DNA of 64,000 bases, taken from an uncultured Acidobacteriaceae bacterium. GTDB lineage: Bacteria > Acidobacteriota > Terriglobia > Terriglobales > Acidobacteriaceae. Below the pieces are notes generated by a model. The model worked only from the letters and a program-made list of their open reading frames with translations, made no database searches and was not told the DNA's origin. The translations under genes were made by a program, and so were the position numbers. Shown here piece after piece: positions 42,626-52,083 of the stretch (position 1 is its first letter; every line of letters begins with the position of its first letter). The stretch lies in NCBI GenBank assembly GCA_937879855.1, contig CALFMO010000061.1:16913-80912 (forward strand). Reading direction: 5' to 3'.

Positions 42626-45600
42626 CTAGCTCAAGCCGGCCGCTGCGGCTTGCGCTTGTTGCAGCAGCTTGCGGGCTTGCGCTATCAACTCTGCCACTTC
42701 GAAGGGCTTCACCAGGCACGGGACGTTGTTTTCCTGCAGGTAGGCCCGTCCATTACCCGTTTCCACTCCGTTCGAGAACGTGAACAGGACGTGGCCCTTC
42801 ATGCCCGGGCAATTTTCTGTGAGCCACTGATAGGATTCTTGCGCCGTCCACTGGCCCGGCATGTTGCCAAGAATCAGTGCGTCGAAAGCTTCTGAAAGGA
42901 GGCGGGTTTTCACATCCTGCGCTGTCTTGGCAGTCACGACCGTGGCGCCTGCGCCCGCGAGCACGTCGCGCTCAAATTCCAGCACCGCTTCTTCTTCCTC
43001 CACCAGCAGCACACGGCCGTGGGTGGCTCCCTCATGCGGTCGCGGAACCGGCTTGGGCGCCTCGGCTTCGACCCGAGCTGTAGCCACCGCGGGCAGTCGT
43101 ACCTCAATGATCGCGCCGCCGTCAGGACCATTGTTGGCGGTAATGTCGCCGCCATGTTCTTTCACAATGCCGTAGCAGATGCTCAACCCGAGCCCGGTGC
43201 CTTTGCCCACGCTCTTGGTGGTGTAGAAAGGATCGAAGATGCGCTTCGGCTCCTTGATTCCGGCGCCGTCGTCGCTGAACTGCGTGCAAACGTGTCCGCC
43301 CGCGTTGGAGATCTTAATTTTGATCTTGCCAGTGCGCCCTGTTTCTTGAATGGCGTCGACGGAATTGTTGATGATGTTCAGGAACACTTGCTCGATCTGA
43401 TGCGGGTCGGCGACCACCAAGGCAGGTTCGGAAGGGACGTCGCGCTCGACCTTGATGTTGTTGATCTTCAGGTCGTAGTCGCGCAGGGCCAGCGTCTCAT
43501 CGAGCACTTTCCGCATGTCGACTTCATCGCGCTGCGGCTTGCGCTGGCGCGCGAAGGATAAAAGATTCTGCACCACCCGGTGGGTGCGCTGTGCCTGCTT
43601 GAAGAGCTTGCTGACATAGTCCTGCGCGCGGGTGTTCAGGCCTTCGGTCTCGAGCAGCTGGGCGTAGCCAAGGATCGCGGTCAGCGGATTGTTGAGTTCG
43701 TGGGCGACGCCGGCAATGAGTTGTCCGACGGCCGACATCTTCTCGCTTTGCAGCAGTTGTTCCTGAGTCTTGCGCAGATCTTCGTAGGCGCGGCAGGTCT
43801 CTTCGTAGAGCCGAACTTTTTCGATGGTGGTGGCGAGCTGGCGGCTGATCGCGACCAGAAGATTCTCGTCGTTGTTGGAATATTCGTGTCCGAGGTTGTT
43901 GCACAGTCCCATAATGCCGACCGGGCTGTCCTTGCCCCAGAACAGAATCCAGATCCAGGAACGGTCTGCATCAGATCGCAGGAAGTCGGCAACTTTGGGC
44001 GGCAGGTGCGGCAAATATTCCGCTGTGACCACTTCGGTGCGCGAGCGCATCACCAGATCGCCAAAGCCTTCGGTGAAGGAAATCTCCGCCGTCCGCATCT
44101 TGTCGCGGCTGCGCGGGCCCCAGGCGGCGCGGCGGCGATAGGTGGTCGTGTCGGTATCGGATAAATAGACGGTTCCACTTTCTGCGCCAAAGAGCGTGAC
44201 CACCTGCCGCAAGGTCAGGTTCAGAATTTCATCCAGGTCGAAAGATTGCGCCGCGACCACGGCCATGGCGTTGAGCGCGTTTAGTTCGCGGTTGCGTCGC
44301 CGCATCTCGTCTTCGGCGCGCCGCTTCTCCGTCATGTCGAGAACGAATCCCTGGTAGCGCTCCACCTTGCCGGTCGCATCGCGCGTGGCGAAGCTGCTCT
44401 CCACCGCCAGCAGAAGCGTCCCATCCTTCCGGCGCAGCGTAGCTTCGAAATTCCGTACGTAGTTGTGGGTTTCAATCTCTCTGCGGAAGGCATCGCGCTG
44501 GTTCGGGTCAACACAGATTTCGGAATCCAGGTTCAGAACTAGCAGTTCTTCGCGGCTCGCGTAGCCCAGCATGTGAACGAACGCGTCATTGCAGTCAATC
44601 AGCTGGCCGGCGGGACCGGCGATGTAAACGCCCTCCTGCACCTGCTCGAAGAGCAAACGATATTTTTCTTCTGCGGACCGGCGCTCGGTAATGTCGCGGA
44701 CCACGTGAATGGTGCCTTTTTGCGGGCTGCCTTGCTCGGTGTAAGAAGAAGTTGATACCACCGAGAAGCCGCCGAAGCAAGGGTCGGCGCCCTCGGTGAA
44801 CTCTTCGTCCCCGCCCATGGCGCAGTACGGGCACCCCGTCCACTCGCCCAGCGTGTGCGGCAAGGTGGATTCACAGCTGCTGCCGATTACGTCCGCTGCG
44901 GCCTGACCCAACTGTTCGAGCAGAACCTGATTGGCCTTAATGATGCGGTAGTCGGCGTCGTGCGCCAGGATAATGTCGTGAATCGAGTCGAACGTATTCA
45001 TCCACTGACGCTGCGAGCGCAGGTTCTGCTCGAGCAGGCGGAAGTTTTCTACGGCGATTGCCAACTGCTTTGCGCAGGCCTGCAGAAAATCTAACTCCTC
45101 CGGAGTCCACTTTCGGGCGGTGGAATCGCCGAGCATCAGCAATCCGACGGGAGCTTTGTTGCCCGTGACCGGGACTGTCACGAGTTGGCGAATCTTCTCG
45201 GTCGCGAGTGATTCTTTCGGTTCGAGAATGGAGGCGGCGCCGGTTGTGATTTTTGCTGGAGATTGCGCCAACAGTTTCTGCACTTCGTCGCCGATGGGAG
45301 CAAAGCCTGCATCGCGCAGAAAATCGGATGACAGCCCGACCGCATGGGTGGCGACCAGGTGCCCACCCTCGAGCAGCCGGAACCAGGCGGCCCGCACTCG
45401 CATCGCGCCCTTCAATTCTTCGACGGCGGATTGGACCACATTTCCATATTGCTGAGCGCTGATCAGACTGCTGGTGATGGCGTGGACGGCGTACAGCCGG
45501 CGCGACCGCGACCGCGACTCATCAAAGGTGACCAGCAACATGCTCACGCCAAGCGCAATCTCCATCGCGAGGAACGCCGTTGGGGACACGCCGTCCGTGA

Positions 45601-46135
45601 AAGGCGACCAGGAAAGATGAAGCAGCGGCAGACACAGCGCCAGCAACCACGCTGAGGGCTCCCAGCGTCCGCGACGCGCCCGCAACAGGGCCAGCGATGC
45701 CGTCAGCAAAACGATCCGGTAACTGACTTCAACGGCCATCCGCACGGGCAGGGAATCGGGCCACAACAGCACCCGCGCCCCGCCAAAGCCCACCAGCAGC
45801 GGCGTAATCACCGTCAACGCCAAGATAAGATCGCGGCTGCGGGTGTAAAGGAGAACTGCGCCCGCCAGCAATCCCACGGAGAGCAAGAACGTCGTCTGTA
45901 CCACGACTTCATCGAATGGAGCGGGTATTTTCGCGGCGAAGCAATGTTCGGCCATGCGCGAAGCAACGAAAGCGGCCCAGCCAAAAATCCAGATTTTAAG
46001 ATAGTTTTCCCTGAATGCCCGGAGCGCGAGCAGCGAGGCACCTAACAGAATCAGCAGAGACAGCTCCGCCGCTGTAGGCCGGGCGAGGCCAAGCCCTGCA
46101 ACCGTGTTCCAAATCGACCAAAGGGACGCGCTCAT
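42626..46135 (-). CDS. Hybrid sensor histidine kinase (7TM, GAF, PAS-PAS, GAF, HisKA, HATPase, degenerate receiver)
   Basis: Membrane-bound multi-sensor kinase of 1169 residues. Residues about 10-210 hold seven membrane helices; then a GAF domain (about 220-370), a PAS domain containing a cysteine group (CESTLPHTLGEWTGCPYC), a second PAS (LLFEQVQEGVYIAGPAGQLIDCND), a second GAF (LDEILNLTLRQVVTLFGAESGTVYL), the phospho-acceptor helix GQLIAGVAHELNNPLTAILGY and an ATPase domain (QVFLNIINNSVDAIQE, DDGAGI, GTGLGLSICYGIV). The C-terminal receiver-like domain has GLY where the phospho-accepting Asp should be (LILGNMPG), keeping the Lys (LVKPF). Divergent from an HD-GYP regulator gene, its likely partner. 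Confidence 0.93.
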   Translation of the reverse strand: MSASLWSIWNTVAGLGLARPTAAELSLLILLGASLLALRAFRENYLKIWIFGWAAFVASRMAEHCFAAKIPAPFDEVVVQTTFLLSVGLLAGAVLLYTRSRDLILALTVITPLLVGFGGARVLLWPDSLPVRMAVEVSYRIVLLTASLALLRARRGRWEPSAWLLALCLPLLHLSWSPFTDGVSPTAFLAMEIALGVSMLLVTFDESRSRSRRLYAVHAITSSLISAQQYGNVVQSAVEELKGAMRVRAAWFRLLEGGHLVATHAVGLSSDFLRDAGFAPIGDEVQKLLAQSPAKITTGAASILEPKESLATEKIRQLVTVPVTGNKAPVGLLMLGDSTARKWTPEELDFLQACAKQLAIAVENFRLLEQNLRSQRQWMNTFDSIHDIILAHDADYRIIKANQVLLEQLGQAAADVIGSSCESTLPHTLGEWTGCPYCAMGGDEEFTEGADPCFGGFSVVSTSSYTEQGSPQKGTIHVVRDITERRSAEEKYRLLFEQVQEGVYIAGPAGQLIDCNDAFVHMLGYASREELLVLNLDSEICVDPNQRDAFRREIETHNYVRNFEATLRRKDGTLLLAVESSFATRDATGKVERYQGFVLDMTEKRRAEDEMRRRNRELNALNAMAVVAAQSFDLDEILNLTLRQVVTLFGAESGTVYLSDTDTTTYRRRAAWGPRSRDKMRTAEISFTEGFGDLVMRSRTEVVTAEYLPHLPPKVADFLRSDADRSWIWILFWGKDSPVGIMGLCNNLGHEYSNNDENLLVAISRQLATTIEKVRLYEETCRAYEDLRKTQEQLLQSEKMSAVGQLIAGVAHELNNPLTAILGYAQLLETEGLNTRAQDYVSKLFKQAQRTHRVVQNLLSFARQRKPQRDEVDMRKVLDETLALRDYDLKINNIKVERDVPSEPALVVADPHQIEQVFLNIINNSVDAIQETGRTGKIKIKISNAGGHVCTQFSDDGAGIKEPKRIFDPFYTTKSVGKGTGLGLSICYGIVKEHGGDITANNGPDGGAIIEVRLPAVATARVEAEAPKPVPRPHEGATHGRVLLVEEEEAVLEFERDVLAGAGATVVTAKTAQDVKTRLLSEAFDALILGNMPGQWTAQESYQWLTENCPGMKGHVLFTFSNGVETGNGRAYLQENNVPCLVKPFEVAELIAQARKLLQQAQAAAAGLS

Positions 46136-46272
46136 CGCATTGCGGACGTACGTCTTCCTTGTTTGTGAATATCATGGTCCGGCCCTTTCTGGATGCAGTT
46201 TCCGGACCACAATGATTACTTTCGGCATCTCCACGGTGGGTTACAATCGCCGATAGACTTTCGTGTAACCCC

Positions 46273-47364
46273 ATGGCAGATCGCATTCTTGTAGTCGACG
46301 ACGAAGAGCCGATTCGGGAAATTGTTGCCTCCATGCTGGGCACTGCCGGGTACTCCTGCAAACAGGCCGCTTCCGGCATGGAAGCGCTCGCCGTTCTTAC
46401 CTCTGGGGAAGAGTTCGAGTTGATGCTCTCGGACCTGATGATGGCGGACCTCGACGGCATCGGCCTGTTAGAGCGCACCAAGGAAAAGTATCCCGACATG
46501 CCGGTCGTGATGGTCACTGCAGTGCACGATATTTCTGTTGCGCTAGCCGCCATTCGGAACGGGGCCTACGACTATCTGTTGAAGCCCTTCGAGCGCGAGC
46601 AATTGCTCAACACCGTCAGCCGCGCGCTCGAGAACCGGCGCCTGAAAGTCGAAAACCGAACCTACCAGACGAACCTGGAGTCCCTGGTCAAGGCCCGCAC
46701 CGATCAATTGCAGGCCGCCATGGCCAGCCTGGAGCGCTCCTACGACATCACGCTCGAAACCCTGGGCGACGCGCTCGACTTGAAGGATCGTGAAACCGAA
46801 GGCCATTCGAAGCGCGTAACCGCTTTCACGATTGCGATCGCGCGCGCCATGGGCCTGCCTAGGGAACAAATCAACACCATCGCCCGCGGCGCCTTCCTGC
46901 ATGATATCGGTAAAATCGCGATCCCCGACAAAATCCTGAACAAGCCAGGAAAGCTCGAGCCCGAAGAATTCAACGTCATGAAGGAGCACGCCTATCACGG
47001 CTTTCAGATCGTCAAGAAGATTCCATTCCTTGCCGAGGCCGCCGAGATTGTCTACTCACACCAGGAGTGGTTCAACGGCAGCGGATATCCCCGTGGCCTT
47101 AAGGGCGAGCAGATTCCGCTCGGAGCGCGCATCTTCTCTGTCGCCGACACGCTGGACGCCATCACTTCCGATCGCATCTACCGGCCGGCACAGACCCTGC
47201 AAGCTGCCAAGGTTGAGATCGAGAAGTGGGCTGGACGCCAGTTTGATCCCGAGGTGGTGAAGGTCTTCCTGGAAATGCCCGACAACATCTGGGAGGATTT
47301 GCGCCGGGAAATTCAAGACTCCCAGATATACAGAGTGGCGTATTCGGTCACCGCCAAGGGCTAA
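46273..47364 (+). CDS. Response regulator with HD-GYP phosphodiesterase domain
   Basis: Receiver plus cyclic-di-GMP phosphodiesterase (RpfG-type). Receiver residues 1-120 with acidic pair LVVDDEEP, acceptor Asp in LMLSDLMM and the KPF lysine in YLLKPFER. A linking coiled coil (about 125-160) precedes the HD-GYP domain: ETEGHSKRVTAFTIAIA, AFLHDIGKIAIPDKIL, EHAYHGFQI, YSHQEWFNGSGYPRGLKGEQIPLGARIFSVADTLDAI. The motif residues His-Asp and Gly-Tyr-Pro are intact. Separated by 137 bases from the divergent hybrid kinase, which suggests a functional pair controlling c-di-GMP. Confidence 0.93.
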   Translation: MADRILVVDDEEPIREIVASMLGTAGYSCKQAASGMEALAVLTSGEEFELMLSDLMMADLDGIGLLERTKEKYPDMPVVMVTAVHDISVALAAIRNGAYDYLLKPFEREQLLNTVSRALENRRLKVENRTYQTNLESLVKARTDQLQAAMASLERSYDITLETLGDALDLKDRETEGHSKRVTAFTIAIARAMGLPREQINTIARGAFLHDIGKIAIPDKILNKPGKLEPEEFNVMKEHAYHGFQIVKKIPFLAEAAEIVYSHQEWFNGSGYPRGLKGEQIPLGARIFSVADTLDAITSDRIYRPAQTLQAAKVEIEKWAGRQFDPEVVKVFLEMPDNIWEDLRREIQDSQIYRVAYSVTAKG

Positions 47365-47508
47365 AGCCTGCTTGCAGAGGACTATTCTGTGTTTCCTGCC
47401 CAGTCGGCCACAGTCTGCGCGTCGAGTCGATCATCCTTGCGCCCGCTCTCTCCAATCAAATGGTGTCTAATTAACGGGCGCAGAACGCCAGATGAAGAGC
47501 GAGTCGAC

Positions 47509-48327
47509 ATGGGGAATTGTGCCTTGCGGGACGCAACTTGCAAAAAGCTTCTAAGAATTGGAGTCTTGTGCTGGTTGCACGCAATCGCATACTCACTCTC
47601 CGCGCAGAACTCTGCCTCGGAAACACTCATCTCCTTCGGTTCCTTCGACACTCCGTTGAAGAAGAAAGTTGTGGATTTTGGTCCTTCTCCCTACTATCCC
47701 AGCCCGAAAACGGCCCCCCACATTAAGCTGTCATGCTTTTACTTCCCTACCTTTATGGTTAACGAATATGACGAAGGACAGAAGGGTGCGACGTGGCTTA
47801 GGATTGTTCCAATCAGCAACGGGTCCATGCTTTCGTGCACGCGATCGCATCACCCAGATGAAAAGGCTATTGACTGGTTTGGATACTTTGAAGCCGTCAA
47901 AGCGAATCTAGTGTTCTTTAATGGCGCAGACGGACAGGATGGAGGAATGCCATTCGCCGTCTTCGATTCAAGAACTGGGAAGAAGATTTTTGAGGATTTG
48001 GCCTACGATTCAAGCTTTGTGAATATGCGAGTTGAGGTTTCTCAGTTCAATAAGTTGCGCGTCGGTGGCTCTAAGGATGGGATTTCTCTGAGGTATCTCC
48101 GCGTCGTCGCCGCGGATTGCGACCTAGACAAGGAAAAAGCCACCTGCTGGCAGCGGATGAAGGCGAAGCTCGGAGTAGAGAGTTCTGAAGTGCCGGTTTG
48201 TGTCGGTTACAAAGACATACCGACACCCTGCGTTTCGGCAGTCGCCTATCCCGTTGAGGTTCGTCTTTCCTCTGAACCAGTGATCAAAACTATCACTGGC
48301 CCGGTAAGGTGCTGGCCGGTGGATTAA
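47509..48327 (+). CDS. Secreted protein of unknown function
   Basis: Not recognised. From the ATG at 47509 the product has a signal-peptide-like start (KKLLRIGVLCWLHAIAYSLSAQ) and a mature part of about 240 residues with six or more cysteines in its second half (DCDLDKEKATCW, PVCVGYKDIPTPC, VRCWPVD), likely disulfide-bonded in the periplasm. The frame is open upstream to 47389, but that part has no signal features. Base composition is lower in G+C than neighbouring genes. Confidence 0.6.
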   Translation: MGNCALRDATCKKLLRIGVLCWLHAIAYSLSAQNSASETLISFGSFDTPLKKKVVDFGPSPYYPSPKTAPHIKLSCFYFPTFMVNEYDEGQKGATWLRIVPISNGSMLSCTRSHHPDEKAIDWFGYFEAVKANLVFFNGADGQDGGMPFAVFDSRTGKKIFEDLAYDSSFVNMRVEVSQFNKLRVGGSKDGISLRYLRVVAADCDLDKEKATCWQRMKAKLGVESSEVPVCVGYKDIPTPCVSAVAYPVEVRLSSEPVIKTITGPVRCWPVD

Positions 48328-48444
48328 GTACGTCCGAAGTATGGACTGGATAAATCCATCGTTCGCGATAAATCCCATCGTCTCCATTGCGATACATCGC
48401 CATTCCTTTACCTCTGAAGCCCGTGAAATGGGCCATCCTGGAAA

Positions 48445-48663
48445 TCAAATTGTTTGTCGCTTCACCACACCAATCCCCGAATCGGTCGCCGTTTTGCTCG
48501 AACGACGAAACACCGAATCGCAAACTCGGTTGGTGAGTTCGATAGTGGTCTCGACTTGCGATAAAGCACCCGTGATCAAAACCGCCAACGGAAGCGACAG
48601 TGCGTTCCGCGCTTCGGGGTCCAGTAACGCTTGCATTACTTTGAGGGAGGGCTCGTATGCCAT
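48445..48663 (-). CDS. Small protein of unknown function
   Basis: 72 residues: MAYEPSLKVMQALLDPEARN, a weakly hydrophobic helix (LPLAVLITGALSQVE) and a basic C-terminus. A strong TTTAGGAG stands eight bases before the ATG, the main reason to prefer it over the longer open frame on the opposite strand. No family recognised. Confidence 0.55.
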   Translation of the reverse strand: MAYEPSLKVMQALLDPEARNALSLPLAVLITGALSQVETTIELTNRVCDSVFRRSSKTATDSGIGVVKRQTI

Positions 48664-49001
48664 TTGGTACTCCTAAAGGATCGTGAGTATTCTCTTAACT
48701 ACTTCGATTCTGCCGCATCAACATGCGTCGCTTCAATACAGTAGACACCTAATTACCAAAGTACATGTCCCAGCGCTGGCGCGGACTGCCTATTGACCCT
48801 GAAGTGATGAAGGAGTGGAACCATTCACCACGGCCAGCACCAACGTCGTGTGCGACTGAACCTTACAGCGCCGATAAATTTGGGCAACGGGGCGCTGCCG
48901 CGAATGAGCGTTGGAGGAAGAATTGTTCTTGTAACCAGCCATGGAACCGGATCATCCCTTCATTCCACGCCGACATGCCAATTTACATCTAGTTGCCAGG
49001 A
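48664..49001. other. Gap without recognisable gene
   Basis: This 338-base stretch holds only short frames on both strands, no RNA structure or repeat I can support. It may carry the promoter of the small gene to its left, and the 3' flank of the LytTR regulator gene. Confidence 0.5.
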
Positions 49002-49760
49002 CTAGGATTCCAGCAACGCCCGTAACTTGTGAGCGTATCTGCGGCTCGACGTGACCACCGTTCCTTCTGCCACTACGATGTCGTAAACGCCATCGAACAT
49101 CGGACGAATCTCGCTAATGCAGGCAGCGTTCACGATGGCTGATTTCCGCACGCGAATGAAGTGGTGTGGCGCCAGCTTCTCTTCCAGATGCGCTAGGGTT
49201 TCCCGCAACAGGTGACTGTCTTTGGCGGTGTGTATGCAGGCATAGTTTCCTGTGGCTTCGATCCACAAAACGTTGGAAACGGGAACAAAGAAAATCCGCT
49301 TCTTGTCCTTCACTACAAAGCGTTCGAACGGACGGAGACTCCGAAGAGATTGGAGCAGTGGTTCGAGACCTCTATTTCCTTTCCCGCGCTGTTCGAGAAC
49401 CTGGAGTGCGTGCGCCAGCGCCTTGGCAAATCGCTCCTTATCATACGGTTTCAGGAGATAGTCAACAGCGTGCACTTCGAAAGCCCGAATGGCGTGCGCA
49501 TCATGAGCGGTGACGAAGACATAAACGGGAGACGGGCTGGTCGATGGCTCCACATTTTCGATGACTCCAAAACCATCCAGATCGGGCATCTGGACATCGA
49601 GAAAAACGATGTCAGGATGAAGTTCGTTGATCTGCTCCACCGCAGTGATTCCGTTCGCCGCCTCGCCTACAACTTCAATGTCGTTGTGTCTGGCCAGATA
49701 GCGGCGGATACCGCGGCGGGCGATCGGTTCGTCATCGACGATGAGGACTCGGGTCTTCAT
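49002..49760 (-). CDS. LytTR-family response regulator
   Basis: Receiver domain (residues 1-120: VLIVDDEPIARRGIRRYL, acceptor Asp in DIVFLDVQMPDLDG, KPY lysine in YLLKPYDK) joined to a C-terminal LytTR DNA-binding domain (about 155-252: DKKRIFFVPVSNVLWIEATGNYACIHT, FIRVRKSAIVNAACISEI). Binds direct-repeat promoters in this family. The ATG at 49760 is preferred over 49796 because GCGGAG stands seven bases upstream. It overlaps the 3' end of the kinase gene by 29 bases, so the two are co-translated and form one two-component system. Confidence 0.92.
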   Translation of the reverse strand: MKTRVLIVDDEPIARRGIRRYLARHNDIEVVGEAANGITAVEQINELHPDIVFLDVQMPDLDGFGVIENVEPSTSPSPVYVFVTAHDAHAIRAFEVHAVDYLLKPYDKERFAKALAHALQVLEQRGKGNRGLEPLLQSLRSLRPFERFVVKDKKRIFFVPVSNVLWIEATGNYACIHTAKDSHLLRETLAHLEEKLAPHHFIRVRKSAIVNAACISEIRPMFDGVYDIVVAEGTVVTSSRRYAHKLRALLES

Positions 49761-50838
49761 GCGAACTCCGCAGTGGAATGGTGATGATGGCCTCACAGCC
49801 TCGACCGTCGCCCCGGGTAAGTTCCAGCGACGACTCGTCCCCGTAGAGCTGTTTCAAGCGTGACTGGACATTGGTGAGTCCGACGCCGAATCGCAGGCGC
49901 GATACTGGTGCTGGGCCCGGGCCGTCATCGCGAACGCAGAGACAAACTCTGCCGTTGTGGCGTTGCACAGCGATCTCTAGCCGGCCTGCGGCGGAATCGG
50001 CGCTGATGCCGTGCTTGATGGCATTCTCAACCAGTGGCTGAAGCGCCAGGCTTGGGACATAGACTCCGAGAAGGTCAGGTGGCACTTGCATGTGAACTTT
50101 CAAGCGATCGTGAAAGCGTGTCTGTTCGATCTCCAGGTACTTGCTGACGAACTCGAGCTCGCTCTGCAAGGTGGTCTCGTTCTCCCGCCGTTCGAGGGCC
50201 ATGCGCAGCAAGTCGCCGAGGCTGACCAGCAGATGGCTTGCCGCATCGACGTCTTCCTGCATCAGGACTCCGATGGTGTGAAGACTGTTGAACAAAAAGT
50301 GCGGATGTAACTGGCTCTTAAGGTTCTCAAGTTCGGCGTGGGAGAGCTGCGTTTCCAGTTGCGCCGCTACAGTCTGGCGCTCCATAGCGGCCTGGTAAAA
50401 GTGGACCGACTGATACAGTCCCACAACTAACCAGTACGTAAGCACGCCGGTGAGGCTCATCGATACAACACTGCCTGTGAACGTCGGAAGAGGGCGTGGT
50501 GCACCAGGACCGGTTATGCGAAAAAGGAGTCCCAGAATTCCATGGCTCAGAAAGTATTCTGTGACCGATACCAGTGGAGCCATCAGGAATGACGCGACTG
50601 TGTGGATCGCTATATGAGATACAAACCTCGGCCCCGTCAACGGGAACCGTTTCGCCAGAGCAATCACAAGCGGTGTGAACGCCGCCCATACGTTCCAGTA
50701 GACGAGTTCGATCACACCCACGAACATCCAACTGACGTGCCCGCCGTGAACCTTCGCCACCGCGATCTCCTGCACCGTGAACAACAGTCCTACAATCGTC
50801 CACGCACACGGGATCAAAATCCATCTCGTTCGTCCCAT
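49732..50838 (-). CDS. LytS-type sensor histidine kinase
   Basis: Four or more N-terminal membrane helices (WILIPCAWTIVGLLFTV ... through about residue 160), then the His_kinase domain with the acceptor motif LHPHFLFNSLHTIGVLM and an ATPase domain (ALQPLVENAIKHGI, VRDDGPGPAP, GVGLTNVQSRLKQLYG). This is the short family of kinases paired with LytTR regulators. Start at the ATG 50838; a TTG at 50859 extends the frame by seven residues. It precedes and overlaps its cognate regulator. Signal unknown. Confidence 0.92.
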   Translation of the reverse strand: MGRTRWILIPCAWTIVGLLFTVQEIAVAKVHGGHVSWMFVGVIELVYWNVWAAFTPLVIALAKRFPLTGPRFVSHIAIHTVASFLMAPLVSVTEYFLSHGILGLLFRITGPGAPRPLPTFTGSVVSMSLTGVLTYWLVVGLYQSVHFYQAAMERQTVAAQLETQLSHAELENLKSQLHPHFLFNSLHTIGVLMQEDVDAASHLLVSLGDLLRMALERRENETTLQSELEFVSKYLEIEQTRFHDRLKVHMQVPPDLLGVYVPSLALQPLVENAIKHGISADSAAGRLEIAVQRHNGRVCLCVRDDGPGPAPVSRLRFGVGLTNVQSRLKQLYGDESSLELTRGDGRGCEAIITIPLRSSHEDPSPHRR

Positions 50839-50924
50839 ATCTGTCGTGGCCTCGAGCAATGGGTGTGTCGACCTCTCCGGGACGGATTATAGCGGAGCCT
50901 TCGAAGGAGACATCACTGAGGGCA

Positions 50925-50971
50925 GACCGCTTGCCTCACTCCGGACGCCGCATATCACTTTTCCTGCAAAC
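50925..50971. repeat. 47-bp dispersed repeat, copy A
   Basis: Matches 56242-56288 at 41 of 47 positions in the same orientation (GACCGCTTG-y-CTCA...CACTTTTCC-y-GCAAAC). It lies between the kinase gene and the end of the LysR gene. Origin unknown. Confidence 0.75.
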
Positions 50972-51927
50972 TACTTGCGTGATTGCGACTTCTGCCGATT
51001 CGGGGGCACACCTGTTCGGTGTCTCGTCACGGGCTTCGGGGTGTCGGCCGCCTCAAGCAATTGCCGAAACCCGTGTTCCAATAGTTCGACGGCCTTCCCC
51101 AAAGCACCAAGTTGCCCAGCCCGCACTATCGCGACGGCCGGGCGCAAGTCAAACGATGGAGGACGCAATACTTTCACTGTGTCCATAGAGCGATTCCTGG
51201 CAATAAAGCGAGCAGGCAGCAGCCCAACACCATAACCGGACTGAACGAATGCTAGCTGCAAATGCATGTTGTGGACTTCAGCCGCAATCATTGGGGTGAA
51301 GCCGTCACGTTCCATCCGATCGAGGAGTCTTGCCCGAAGCGGGCACCCGGGCGGATTGAGCACCCAGGGTGCGCTGCCTAAACTTTTCCAATCACCGTCA
51401 AGGTTGCCCGCGGCGCCTTGAACGATCTCCATGCGGTCGCGAGCGATGATATTCGTCAGAAGAGGTGGAGGCGCGTTTTTACCTTCGGGCAAAAGCACGC
51501 CTGCAACGTCGAGCTCACCCGAGAGCAGCCGGTTGAACAATTCACCGGTAAGTTCGCTAACCAGCCGAACTCGGACCTTGGGGTATTTTTCAGTGAGCGC
51601 CAGAATAGGGTCGATAAGCGTCCTCTCGGCTAGAGGATGCGCGAGGCCGATACGCAAGAGGCCGTGGGGCTCGGCATGGCTCGAGGTAAGAGATTTCAGC
51701 GTCTCCGTTCGCAGCAGCAGATCTCGTGCTTGTTCGAGGACTCTGGAGCCAAGCGAGTTCAGGCGAGGCGGCTTCGTTGAGCGGTCGAGTAACTCAGCGC
51801 CCAATTCAGCCTCCAGCCTTTGGAGTTGCCGGGTTATCGCGGATGGCGTCCGGTATAGACGATCGGCTGCGCCGGCAATGGACCCGGCCTGGGCAAACTC
51901 TACGAGCGCGTGTAAATCGTTGAACAC
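50971..51927 (-). CDS. LysR-family transcriptional regulator
   Basis: N-terminal winged helix-turn-helix (residues 1-60: DLHALVEFAQAGSIAGAADRLYRTPSAITRQLQRLEAELG) and a C-terminal effector-binding domain (about 90-290). Divergent from ridA with a 156-base gap holding dyad-symmetric sequences, the usual LysR architecture. Likely regulates the adjacent ridA-phzF-like-ketopantoate reductase-like genes (inference). Effector unknown. Confidence 0.93.
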   Translation of the reverse strand: MFNDLHALVEFAQAGSIAGAADRLYRTPSAITRQLQRLEAELGAELLDRSTKPPRLNSLGSRVLEQARDLLLRTETLKSLTSSHAEPHGLLRIGLAHPLAERTLIDPILALTEKYPKVRVRLVSELTGELFNRLLSGELDVAGVLLPEGKNAPPPLLTNIIARDRMEIVQGAAGNLDGDWKSLGSAPWVLNPPGCPLRARLLDRMERDGFTPMIAAEVHNMHLQLAFVQSGYGVGLLPARFIARNRSMDTVKVLRPPSFDLRPAVAIVRAGQLGALGKAVELLEHGFRQLLEAADTPKPVTRHRTGVPPNRQKSQSRK

Positions 51928-51964
51928 GGGATCCTCCTAAAGTAAATAGCAGAATCGTGCTAAA

Positions 51965-52010
51965 GCAGCAACATTATTGTGATAATAATGAACTTGTTGA
52001 ATGTTGCTTG
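51965..52010. promoter_or_regulatory. Candidate LysR operator region
   Basis: AGCAACATT (51967-51975) and its exact reverse complement AATGTTGCT (52000-52008) flank a second dyad, ATTAT-tgtg-ATAAT, at about 51974-51988. The pattern fits a T-N11-A LysR site set between the divergent regulator and ridA genes. Confidence 0.55.
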
Positions 52011-52083
52011 TCCAGCGATACTACATAGGATTCGTGCGTTTGTGGAGATTGATCAGCTACGAAACTAGCTAAAGGAGTTTGTT

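Noticed and set aside
48341..48676. 111-codon plus-strand frame
   Set aside because: The opposite-strand 72-codon frame has a strong ribosome binding site and is preferred.
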